Assembly: GCF_051622035.1 (NCBI RefSeq)
Contig: NC_135361.1
Location: forward strand, 30,435,205-30,499,204
DNA length: 64,000 bases
Direction: 5' to 3'
Source: Arctopsyche grandis
Taxonomy: Eukaryota; Arthropoda; Insecta; Trichoptera; Hydropsychidae
Positions 50,619 through 62,800 of this stretch are shown here, piece after piece; positions within the stretch are counted from its first letter, which is position 1; each line of letters starts with the position of its first letter. A program made the translations under genes and the position numbers. Below the pieces are notes generated by a model. The model did no database searches. It saw nothing but the letters and a program-made list of their open reading frames with translations, and was not told the origin of the DNA.

Positions 50619-52467
50619 ATGATGGAGTGCAGGCTTTGTCTTGGATCAGCTCCGGCCGCATCTTCCGTCTCCATCTTCGGCGAATCTCATCCAGAGCGTC
50701 TGGAGCAACGCATTCGAACCTGCTGTCAAATTCAGGTCGGTGCTGGTTACAGGTTACAATTATTGTGGACCCAATTGGTTAACTCTTCTCACCGCTTGAT
50801 CCTACTTTTTCCATCTGCAGGTTAAAAGAGGCGATGGGTTGCCAGACACGGTGTGTCTTTCGTGTAAGACCAGTCTGGAATTGTTGATCAGCTTTCGAAA
50901 GGCTTGTTTTCGAAACAACGTATCGTCTCAACTGAGGTTAGACGATTGCATGAAGATCAAGACTGAAGAAGTTTTATTGGAAGATCTAATATGGGACGAT
51001 GAGCCTTCCCAATCGACAATTCACCGAAAGAATAGTGAAATGTGCTTAGAGTCATTTCCCAGTGAATCTGAACTTATTTTACACAAAAGATCACATCCTG
51101 GAGAAAATCTGTTCAAATGTAACATTTGTTTGAAATCATATGTTCATAAAAAAAAACTTGTGTCACATTTGAGATCTCACACGGGGGAAAGGGCTTTCAA
51201 GTGTGAAATTTGTCTAAAATCATTTACTCGAAAATATAACCTCGAGATACATCGAAAATTGCATACTGGGATAAAACTATATAAATGTGACATTTGTTTA
51301 AAATCATATGTTCGTAAAGATGAACTTGTGTCACATTTGAGAACTCACACAGGGGAAAAGCCATACAGGTGTGAAATTTGTCTAAAATCATTTACACAAG
51401 CATCTAGCCTCGTGACACATAAAAAATTGCATACTGGGATAAAACCACACAAATGTGACATTTGTTTAAAATCATTTACTCTAAAATTTACCCTCGAGAC
51501 ACATAAAAAATTGCATACTGGGATAAAACCACACAAATGTGACATTTGTTTAAAATCATTTACTCTAAAATTTAACCTCGAGACACATAAAAAATTGCAT
51601 GCTGGGATACAAGTTCATAAATGTGACATTTGTTTAAAATCATTTATTTATAAACGTGAACTTGTGTCACATTTGAGATATCACACGGGGGAAAAGCCTT
51701 ACAAGTGTGAAACTTGTCTAAAATCATTTACTCGAAAATCTGGCCTCGATACACATAAAAAATTGCATGCTGGGATAAAACTACACAAATGTAACATTTG
51801 TTTAAAATCATATGTTCGTAAAAATGAACTTGTTAGCCATTTGAGATCCCACACAGGGGAAAAGCCATACAAGTGTGAAATTTGTCTAAAATCATTTACT
51901 CTAACATCTAGCCTCGGGACACATAAAAAATTGCATGCTGGGATAAAACCACACAAATGTGACATTTGTTTAAAATCATATGTTCGTAAAAATGAACTTG
52001 TGAGACATTTGAGATCCCACACAGGGGAAAAGCCATACAAGTGTGAAATTTGTCTAAAATCATTTACTCAAACATCTATCCTCGTGACACATAAAAAATT
52101 GCATACTGGGATAAAACCACACAAATGTGACATTTGTTTAAAATCATTTACTCTAAAATTTAACCTCGAGACACATAAAAAATTGCATACTGGGATAAAA
52201 CCACACAAATGTGACATTTGTTTAAAATCATTTACTCTAAAATTTACCCTCGAGTCACATAAAAAATTGCATGCTGGGATAAAACCACACAAATGTGACA
52301 TTTGTTTAAAATCATTTAGTTATAAAAGTAGACTTGTGTCACATTTGAGATCCCACACAGGGGAAAAGCCTTACAAGTGTGAAACTTGTCTAAAATCATT
52401 TACTCGAAAATCTGGCCTCAATACACATAAAAAAATTGCATGCAAGGATAAAACTACACAAATGTAA
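50619..52467 (+). CDS. ZAD C2H2 zinc-finger protein, C-terminus frameshifted
   Basis: Exons 50619-50735 and 50821-52467 (phase 0; donor GTCGGT is weak, acceptor CATCTGCAG) give 587 residues. Residues 4-75 are a zinc-finger-associated domain: CRLC (C4, C7), CCQIQ, then CLSC (C51, C54) and FRKACFRNN, an insect dimerisation module. A linker with LEDLIWDDE follows, one degenerate finger, then 15 intact C2H2 fingers and a 16th that loses its last His through a frameshift. Finger starts alternate FKC/YKC/HKC and share ICLKS; linkers are TGEKPYKC and TGIKPHKC. Most finger units are near-identical at the DNA level, a sign of recent internal duplication. Probable nuclear DNA-binding factor; target unknown. 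The second ATG of the MM pair is also possible. Confidence 0.88.
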
Positions 52468-52618
52468 CATTTGTTTAAAATCATATGTTCGTAAAAATGA
52501 ACTTGTGAGACATTTGAGATCCCACACTGGGGAAACGCCTTTCAAGTGTGAAATTTGTTTAAAATCATTACTTGCAAATCTGTCCTCTGGTCACATAATA
52601 AATTGCATACTGGGATGA
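52468..52618 (+). pseudogene. Out-of-frame last fingers of the zinc-finger gene
   Basis: In the +1-shifted frame the array continues: HKCNICLKSYVRKNELVRHL, then a degenerate finger FKCEICLKSLLANLSS, stop at 52618. The shift comes from one extra A in the A-run at 52429-52435 (seven instead of six). Confidence 0.8.
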
Positions 52619-52620
52619 AT

Positions 52621-52839
52621 ATAAAAAAAATTGTTATTATATAATTATACTGTTAATATTCTTACATTTTGGCTGCATGCGTGGCAAGATGTTTCTGGTG
52701 CCCCCCCTCAGATTACATTTCTCCTCATTGCAGTTTATTTGAATAATTTTAAGAGAAATAATAATTGAAAATTAAATAAACAGATCTATTATTTGGCTTA
52801 CTTGTTTTATTTATTTTAAATGTAATAATTCACGAGGTA
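52621..52839. other. Zinc-finger gene 3' flank
   Basis: A likely polyadenylation signal AATAAA at about 52775. Nothing else seen. Confidence 0.4.
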
Positions 52840-53416
52840 CTTGCTTACCATTACATTCATCAAGAAGCGCTTTGTGTGCAGACATTTCCAAAAAAGTTTG
52901 CAAAGTAATGGAATTGTTGATTAAGATTATCAACTCCATTATAGCTGATGCTCTTAATCATCGCTAATTTAAAGAATTTTTAGTTGAGATAGAAAGCGAG
53001 TACGCAGATCTTCTGCTGCATAACAAGGTACGTTGGTTATCAAGAGGAAACGTTTTAAAACGGTTCGCTTCCTTATTAACAGAAATTAAAACATTTCTCC
53101 TTGAGAACACCATCCAGAACTAAAGGATAATCAGTGGTGGATACAAAAATTTTATAAATCAGCTTAATCGTAAACTACAGTGGATGGAAACCCAAATTTT
53201 TCGATGTTAGAAGAAGCCATTTCATTCGAAAACAAATTATCCCTTTTTGATCAAGATTTTGAAAGAGAAACTTTGATTCACTTTTCAAGCCTGCTGAAAC
53301 ATCGCCAAGAAAATAATTCTGATATTGACATTTGCTATTTCAAAACAATAATTTTAAATATGAGGGAAACTATTCTCAACAAATTTCAGAAATTCAGAAA
53401 CGGCAAAGCGATTTGA
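52840..53416 (+). pseudogene. hAT-type transposase remnant (GTF2IRD2/ZBED5-like)
   Basis: Pieces in differing frames read IHQEALC, then IADALNHR (stop), then FLVEIESEYADLLLHNKVRW, LSRGNVLKRF and, from 53180, a segment ending LFDQDFERETLIHFSSL. These are hallmarks of the RNase H-like region of hAT transposases related to GTF2IRD2 and ZBED5. The start, catalytic ends and dimerisation tail are missing and there are several stops. Confidence 0.8.
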
Positions 53417-53537
53417 CTTTGATCCCGGTTTGACTTGCATGAAATCTGACTACCTTATACAGGAGCGATGATGATGCCATCGTAAGACTTGTGTATTGTT
53501 GTGCAATATAGCCGGAATAGCACAAGTTGTGCTATAT

Positions 53538-53645
53538 TCCTACGGTAATTGGATTATTCGTCACATTGCGGTGGTCACAGAGACAATTTTTGCCATGAAA
53601 ATCTCGAATACACAATATTTGGCACTCAAGTTCTCGTTAATGATG
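53538..53645. mobile_element. Half of a hAT-type MITE
   Basis: GGTAATTGGATTATTCGTCA through AATATTTGGCACTCAAGTTC matches the inverse of the right half of the MITE at 18403-18606. Confidence 0.65.
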
Positions 53646-53659
53646 TATGATTAAAGTGA

Positions 53660-53812
53660 CCATACGTCCCGTTTTGAACGGGACCGTCCCGTTTTTAGGT
53701 AGCCTGTCCCGTTGGGTTACACGACAATTGGTGCAAGTCCAAAATGTTCAACGACAAAATGTACCCGAAAATTAGTGCACTGACAAAATGTACCCGCGAC
53801 AAAATGTTTCAA
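53660..53812. repeat. CGTCCCGTTTT element end and ACAAAATGT word repeat
   Basis: ACGTCCCGTTTTGAACGGG (53665-53700) resembles a transposon terminus with inverted copies. From 53722 come words ACGACAATTGGTGCA, AACGACAAAATGTACCC and GCGACAAAATGT, which end where the satellite begins. Confidence 0.5.
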
Positions 53813-56800
53813 ATGAATAATTTACTTTTATCGTACACATCGCGGGCGTTATTAAATTAGTATAAATGACAGGGGTTCTTAACCGTATCCAATATTTACG
53901 TATTTAAATTGAAAAAAAAAACTTTCCGAGCGTATGAACTGCAGATTACATTGCATTAGTTTATATGGCAGGGCTTCTCAACCGTCTCCAAAATTTTCTT
54001 TATTTCAAATGAATAATTTACTTTTTATCGTACACATCGCGGGCGTTATTAAATTAGTATAAATGACAGGGGTTCTTAACCGTATCCAATATTTACGTAT
54101 TTAAATTGAAAAAAAAAACTTTCCGAGCGTATGAACTGCAGATTACATTGCATTAGTTTATATGGCAGGGCTTCTCAACCGTCTCCAAAATTTTCTTTAT
54201 TTCAAATGAATAATTTACTTTTTATCGTACACATCGCGGGCGTTATTAAATTAGTATAAATGACAGGGGTTCTTAACCGTATCCAATATTTACGTATTTA
54301 AATTGAAAAAAAAAACTTTCCGAGCGTATGAACTGCAGATTACATTGCATTAGTTTATATGGCAGGGCTTCTCAACCGTCTCCAAAATTTTCTTTATTTC
54401 AAATGAATAATTTACTTTTTATCGTACACATCGCGGGCGTTATTAAATTAGTATAAATGACAGGGGTTCTTAACCGTATCCAATATTTACGTATTTAAAT
54501 TGAAAAAAAAAACTTTCCGAGCGTATGAACTGCAGATTACATTGCATTAGTTTATATGGCAGGGCTTCTCAACCGTCTCCAAAATTTTCTTTATTTCAAA
54601 TGAATAATTTACTTTTTATCGTACACATCGCGGGCGTTATTAAATTAGTATAAATGACAGGGGTTCTTAACCGTATCCAATATTTACGTATTTAAATTGA
54701 AAAAAAAAACTTTCCGAGCGTATGAACTGCAGATTACATTGCATTAGTTTATATGGCAGGGCTTCTCAACCGTCTCCAAAATTTTCTTTATTTCAAATGA
54801 ATAATTTACTTTTTATCGTACACATCGCGGGCGTTATTAAATTAGTATAAATGACAGGGGTTCTTAACCGTATCCAATATTTACGTATTTAAATTGAAAA
54901 AAAAAACTTTCCGAGCGTATGAACTGCAGATTACATTGCATTAGTTTATATGGCAGGGCTTCTCAACCGTCTCCAAAATTTTCTTTATTTCAAATGAATA
55001 ATTTACTTTTTATCGTACACATCGCGGGCGTTATTAAATTAGTATAAATGACAGGGGTTCTTAACCGTATCCAATATTTACGTATTTAAATTGAAAAAAA
55101 AAACTTTCCGAGCGTATGAACTGCAGATTACATTGCATTAGTTTATATGGCAGGGCTTCTCAACCGTCTCCAAAATTTTCTTTATTTCAAATGAATAATT
55201 TACTTTTTATCGTACACATCGCGGGCGTTATTAAATTAGTATAAATGACAGGGGTTCTTAACCGTATCCAATATTTACGTATTTAAATTGAAAAAAAAAA
55301 CTTTCCGAGCGTATGAACTGCAGATTACATTGCATTAGTTTATATGGCAGGGCTTCTCAACCGTCTCCAAAATTTTCTTTATTTCAAATGAATAATTTAC
55401 TTTTTATCGTACACATCGCGGGCGTTATTAAATTAGTATAAATGACAGGGGTTCTTAACCGTATCCAATATTTACGTATTTAAATTGAAAAAAAAAACTT
55501 TCCGAGCGTATGAACTGCAGATTACATTGCATTAGTTTATATGGCAGGGCTTCTCAACCGTCTCCAAAATTTTCTTTATTTCAAATGAATAATTTACTTT
55601 TTATCGTACACATCGCGGGCGTTATTAAATTAGTATAAATGACAGGGGTTCTTAACCGTATCCAATATTTACGTATTTAAATTGAAAAAAAAAACTTTCC
55701 GAGCGTATGAACTGCAGATTACATTGCATTAGTTTATATGGCAGGGCTTCTCAACCGTCTCCAAAATTTTCTTTATTTCAAATGAATAATTTACTTTTTA
55801 TCGTACACATCGCGGGCGTTATTAAATTAGTATAAATGACAGGGGTTCTTAACCGTATCCAATATTTACGTATTTAAATTGAAAAAAAAAACTTTCCGAG
55901 CGTATGAACTGCAGATTACATTGCATTAGTTTATATGGCAGGGCTTCTCAACCGTCTCCAAAATTTTCTTTATTTCAAATGAATAATTTACTTTTTATCG
56001 TACACATCGCGGGCGTTATTAAATTAGTATAAATGACAGGGGTTCTAAACCGTATCCAATATTTACGTATTTAAATTGAAAAAAAAACTTTCCGAGCGTA
56101 TGAACTGCAGATTACATTGCATTAGTTTATATGGCAGGGCTTCTCAACCGTCTCCAAAATTTTCTTTATTTCAAATGAATAATTTACTTTTTATCGTACA
56201 CATCGCGGGCGTTATTAAATTAGTATAAATGACAGGGGTTCTTAACCGTATCCAATATTTACGTATTTAAATTGAAAAAAAAAACTTTCCGAGCGTATGA
56301 ACTGCAGATTACATTGCATTAGTTTATATGGCAGGGCTTCTCAACCGTCTCCAAAATTTTCTTTATTTCAAATGAATAATTTACTTTTTATCGTACACAT
56401 CGCGGGCGTTATTAAATTAGTATAAATGACAGGGGTTCTTAACCGTATCCAATATTTACGTATTTAAATTGAAAAAAAAAACTTTCCGAGCGTATGAACT
56501 GCAGATTACATTGCATTAGTTTATATGGCAGGGCTTCTCAACCGTCTCCAAAATTTTCTTTATTTCAAATGAATAATTTACTTTTTATCGTACACATCGC
56601 GGGCGTTATTAAATTAGTATAAATGACAGGGGTTCTTAACCGTATCCAATATTTACGTATTTAAATTGAAAAAAAAAACTTTCCGAGCGTATGAACTGCA
56701 GATTACATTGCATTAGTTTATATGGCAGGGCTTCTCAACCGTCTCCAAAATTTTCTTTATTTCAAATGAATAATTTACTTTTTATCGTACACATCGCGGG

Positions 56801-59800
56801 CGTTATTAAATTAGTATAAATGACAGGGGTTCTTAACCGTATCCAATATTTACGTATTTAAATTGAAAAAAAAAACTTTCCGAGCGTATGAACTGCAGAT
56901 TACATTGCATTAGTTTATATGGCAGGGCTTCTCAACCGTCTCCAAAATTTTCTTTATTTCAAATGAATAATTTACTTTTTATCGTACACATCGCGGGCGT
57001 TATTAAATTAGTATAAATGACAGGGGTTCTTAACCGTATCCAATATTTACGTATTTAAATTGAAAAAAAAAACTTTCCGAGCGTATGAACTGCAGATTAC
57101 ATTGCATTAGTTTATATGGCAGGGCTTCTCAACCGTCTCCAAAATTTTCTTTATTTCAAATGAATAATTTACTTTTTATCGTACACATCGCGGGCGTTAT
57201 TAAATTAGTATAAATGACAGGGGTTCTTAACCGTATCCAATATTTACGTATTTAAATTGAAAAAAAAAACTTTCCGAGCGTATGAACTGCAGATTACATT
57301 GCATTAGTTTATATGGCAGGGCTTCTCAACCGTCTCCAAAATTTTCTTTATTTCAAATGAATAATTTACTTTTTATCGTACACATCGCGGGCGTTATTAA
57401 ATTAGTATAAATGACAGGGGTTCTTAACCGTATCCAATATTTACGTATTTAAATTGAAAAAAAAAACTTTCCGAGCGTATGAACTGCAGATTACATTGCA
57501 TTAGTTTATATGGCAGGGCTTCTCAACCGTCTCCAAAATTTTCTTTATTTCAAATGAATAATTTACTTTTTATCGTACACATCGCGGGCGTTATTAAATT
57601 AGTATAAATGACAGGGGTTCTTAATATCCAATAAGGTTTACGTAATTTAAATTGAAAAAAAAAACTTTCCGAGCGTATGAACTGCAGATTACATTGCATT
57701 AGTTTATATGGCAGGGCTTCTCAACCGTCTCCAAAATTTTCTTTATTTCAAATGAATAATTTACTTTTTATCGTACACATCGCGGGCGTTATTAAATTAG
57801 TATAAATGACAGGGGTTCTTAACCGTATCCAATATTTACGTATTTAAATTGAAAAAAAAAACTTTCCGAGCGTATGAACTGCAGATTACATTGCATTAGT
57901 TTATATGGCAGGGCTTCTCAACCGTCTCCAAAATTTTCTTTATTTCAAATGAATAATTTACTTTTTATCGTACACATCGCGGGCGTTATTAAATTAGTAT
58001 AAATGACAGGGGTTCTTAACCGTATCCAATATTTACGTATTTAAATTGAAAAAAAAAACTTTCCGAGCGTATGAACTGCAGATTACATTGCATTAGTTTA
58101 TATGGCAGGGCTTCTCAACCGTCTCCAAAATTTTCTTTATTTCAAATGAATAATTTACTTTTTATCGTACACATCGCGGGCGTTATTAAATTAGTATAAA
58201 TGACAGGGGTTCTTAACCGTATCCAATATTTACGTATTTAAATTGAAAAAAAAAACTTTCCGAGCGTATGAACTGCAGATTACATTGCATTAGTTTATAT
58301 GGCAGGGCTTCTCAACCGTCTCCAAAATTTTCTTTATTTCAAATGAATAATTTACTTTTTATCGTACACATCGCGGGCGTTATTAAATTAGTATAAATGA
58401 CAGGGGTTCTTAACCGTATCCAATATTTACGTATTTAAATTGAAAAAAAAAACTTTCCGAGCGTATGAACTGCAGATTACATTGCATTAGTTTATATGGC
58501 AGGGCTTCTCAACCGTCTCCAAAATTTTCTTTATTTCAAATGAATAATTTACTTTTTATCGTACACATCGCGGGCGTTATTAAATTAGTATAAATGACAG
58601 GGGTTCTTAACCGTATCCAATATTTACGTATTTAAATTGAAAAAAAAAACTTTCCGAGCGTATGAACTGCAGATTACATTGCATTAGTTTATATGGCAGG
58701 GCTTCTCAACCGTCTCCAAAATTTTCTTTATTTCAAATGAATAATTTACTTTTTATCGTACACATCGCGGGCGTTATTAAATTAGTATAAATGACAGGGG
58801 TTCTTAACCGTATCCAATATTTACGTATTTAAATTGAAAAAAAAAACTTTCCGAGCGTATGAACTGCAGATTACATTGCATTAGTTTATATGGCAGGGCT
58901 TCTCAACCGTCTCCAAAATTTTCTTTATTTCAAATGAATAATTTACTTTTTATCGTACACATCGCGGGCGTTATTAAATTAGTATAAATGACAGGGGTTC
59001 TTAACCGTATCCAATATTTACGTATTTAAATTGAAAAAAAAAACTTTCCGAGCGTATGAACTGCAGATTACATTGCATTAGTTTATATGGCAGGGCTTCT
59101 CAACCGTCTCCAAAATTTTCTTTATTTCAAATGAATAATTTACTTTTTATCGTACACATCGCGGGCGTTATTAAATTAGTATAAATGACAGGGGTTCTTA
59201 ACCGTATCCAATATTTACGTATTTAAATTGAAAAAAAAAACTTTCCGAGCGTATGAACTGCAGATTACATTGCATTAGTTTATATGGCAGGGCTTCTCAA
59301 CCGTCTCCAAAATTTTCTTTATTTCAAATGAATAATTTACTTTTTATCGTACACATCGCGGGCGTTATTAAATTAGTATAAATGACAGGGGTTCTTAACC
59401 GTATCCAATATTTACGTATTTAAATTGAAAAAAAAAACTTTCCGAGCGTATGAACTGCAGATTACATTGCATTAGTTTATATGGCAGGGCTTCTCAACCG
59501 TCTCCAAAATTTTCTTTATTTCAAATGAATAATTTACTTTTTATCGTACACATCGCGGGCGTTATTAAATTAGTATAAATGACAGGGGTTCTTAACCGTA
59601 TCCAATATTTACGTATTTAAATTGAAAAAAAAAACTTTCCGAGCGTATGAACTGCAGATTACATTGCATTAGTTTATATGGCAGGGCTTCTCAACCGTCT
59701 CCAAAATTTTCTTTATTTCAAATGAATAATTTACTTTTTATCGTACACATCGCGGGCGTTATTAAATTAGTATAAATGACAGGGGTTCTTAACCGTATCC

Positions 59801-62800
59801 AATATTTACGTATTTAAATTGAAAAAAAAAACTTTCCGAGCGTATGAACTGCAGATTACATTGCATTAGTTTATATGGCAGGGCTTCTCAACCGTCTCCA
59901 AAATTTTCTTTATTTCAAATGAATAATTTACTTTTTATCGTACACATCGCGGGCGTTATTAAATTAGTATAAATGACAGGGGTTCTTAACCGTATCCAAT
60001 ATTTACGTATTTAAATTGAAAAAAAAAACTTTCCGAGCGTATGAACTGCAGATTACATTGCATTAGTTTATATGGCAGGGCTTCTCAACCGTCTCCAAAA
60101 TTTTCTTTATTTCAAATGAATAATTTACTTTTTATCGTACACATCGCGGGCGTTATTAAATTAGTATAAATGACAGGGGTTCTTAACCGTATCCAATATT
60201 TACGTATTTAAATTGAAAAAAAAAACTTTCCGAGCGTATGAACTGCAGATTACATTGCATTAGTTTATATGGCAGGGCTTCTCAACCGTCTCCAAAATTT
60301 TCTTTATTTCAAATGAATAATTTACTTTTTATCGTACACATCGCGGGCGTTATTAAATTAGTATAAATGACAGGGGTTCTTAACCGTATCCAATATTTAC
60401 GTATTTAAATTGAAAAAAAAAACTTTCCGAGCGTATGAACTGCAGATTACATTGCATTAGTTTATATGGCAGGGCTTCTCAACCGTCTCCAAAATTTTCT
60501 TTATTTCAAATGAATAATTTACTTTTTATCGTACACATCGCGGGCGTTATTAAATTAGTATAAATGACAGGGGTTCTTAACCGTATCCAATATTTACGTA
60601 TTTAAATTGAAAAAAAAAACTTTCCGAGCGTATGAACTGCAGATTACATTGCATTAGTTTATATGGCAGGGCTTCTCAACCGTCTCCAAAATTTTCTTTA
60701 TTTCAAATGAATAATTTACTTTTTATCGTACACATCGCGGGCGTTATTAAATTAGTATAAATGACAGGGGTTCTTAACCGTATCCAATATTTACGTATTT
60801 AAATTGAAAAAAAAAACTTTCCGAGCGTATGAACTGCAGATTACATTGCATTAGTTTATATGGCAGGGCTTCTCAACCGTCTCCAAAATTTTCTTTATTT
60901 CAAATGAATAATTTACTTTTTATCGTACACATCGCGGGCGTTATTAAATTAGTATAAATGACAGGGGTTCTTAACCGTATCCAATATTTACGTATTTAAA
61001 TTGAAAAAAAAAACTTTCCGAGCGTATGAACTGCAGATTACATTGCATTAGTTTATATGGCAGGGCTTCTCAACCGTCTCCAAAATTTTCTTTATTTCAA
61101 ATGAATAATTTACTTTTTATCGTACACATCGCGGGCGTTATTAAATTAGTATAAATGACAGGGGTTCTTAACCGTATCCAATATTTACGTATTTAAATTG
61201 AAAAAAAAAACTTTCCGAGCGTATGAACTGCAGATTACATTGCATTAGTTTATATGGCAGGGCTTCTCAACCGTCTCCAAAATTTTCTTTATTTCAAATG
61301 AATAATTTACTTTTTATCGTACACATCGCGGGCGTTATTAAATTAGTATAAATGACAGGGGTTCTTAACCGTATCCAATATTTACGTATTTAAATTGAAA
61401 AAAAAAACTTTCCGAGCGTATGAACTGCAGATTACATTGCATTAGTTTATATGGCAGGGCTTCTCAACCGTCTCCAAAATTTTCTTTATTTCAAATGAAT
61501 AATTTACTTTTTATCGTACACATCGCGGGCGTTATTAAATTAGTATAAATGACAGGGGTTCTTAACCGTATCCAATATTTACGTATTTAAATTGAAAAAA
61601 AAAACTTTCCGAGCGTATGAACTGCAGATTACATTGCATTAGTTTATATGGCAGGGCTTCTCAACCGTCTCCAAAATTTTCTTTATTTCAAATGAATAAT
61701 TTACTTTTTATCGTACACATCGCGGGCGTTATTAAATTAGTATAAATGACAGGGGTTCTTAACCGTATCCAATATTTACGTATTTAAATTGAAAAAAAAA
61801 ACTTTCCGAGCGTATGAACTGCAGATTACATTGCATTAGTTTATATGGCAGGGCTTCTCAACCGTCTCCAAAATTTTCTTTATTTCAAATGAATAATTTA
61901 CTTTTTATCGTACACATCGCGGGCGTTATTAAATTAGTATAAATGACAGGGGTTCTTAACCGTATCCAATATTTACGTATTTAAATTGAAAAAAAAAACT
62001 TTCCGAGCGTATGAACTGCAGATTACATTGCATTAGTTTATATGGCAGGGCTTCTCAACCGTCTCCAAAATTTTCTTTATTTCAAATGAATAATTTACTT
62101 TTTATCGTACACATCGCGGGCGTTATTAAATTAGTATAAATGACAGGGGTTCTTAACCGTATCCAATATTTACGTATTTAAATTGAAAAAAAAAACTTTC
62201 CGAGCGTATGAACTGCAGATTACATTGCATTAGTTTATATGGCAGGGCTTCTCAACCGTCTCCAAAATTTTCTTTATTTCAAATGAATAATTTACTTTTT
62301 ATCGTACACATCGCGGGCGTTATTAAATTAGTATAAATGACAGGGGTTCTTAACCGTATCCAATATTTACGTATTTAAATTGAAAAAAAAAACTTTCCGA
62401 GCGTATGAACTGCAGATTACATTGCATTAGTTTATATGGCAGGGCTTCTCAACCGTCTCCAAAATTTTCTTTATTTCAAATGAATAATTTACTTTTTATC
62501 GTACACATCGCGGGCGTTATTAAATTAGTATAAATGACAGGGGTTCTTAACCGTATCCAATATTTACGTATTTAAATTGAAAAAAAAAACTTTCCGAGCG
62601 TATGAACTGCAGATTACATTGCATTAGTTTATATGGCAGGGCTTCTCAACCGTCTCCAAAATTTTCTTTATTTCAAATGAATAATTTACTTTTTATCGTA
62701 CACATCGCGGGCGTTATTAAATTAGTATAAATGACAGGGGTTCTTAACCGTATCCAATATTTACGTATTTAAATTGAAAAAAAAAACTTTCCGAGCGTAT

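Noticed and set aside
51345..52301. Minus-strand frames over the zinc-finger array
   Set aside because: Periodic antisense shadows of the 84-bp finger units.
54020..54040. CENP-B box in the satellite (ATCGTACACATCGCGGG)
   Set aside because: It resembles TTCGNNNNANNCGGG but the spacing and the A position do not fit, so I do not claim a centromere signal.
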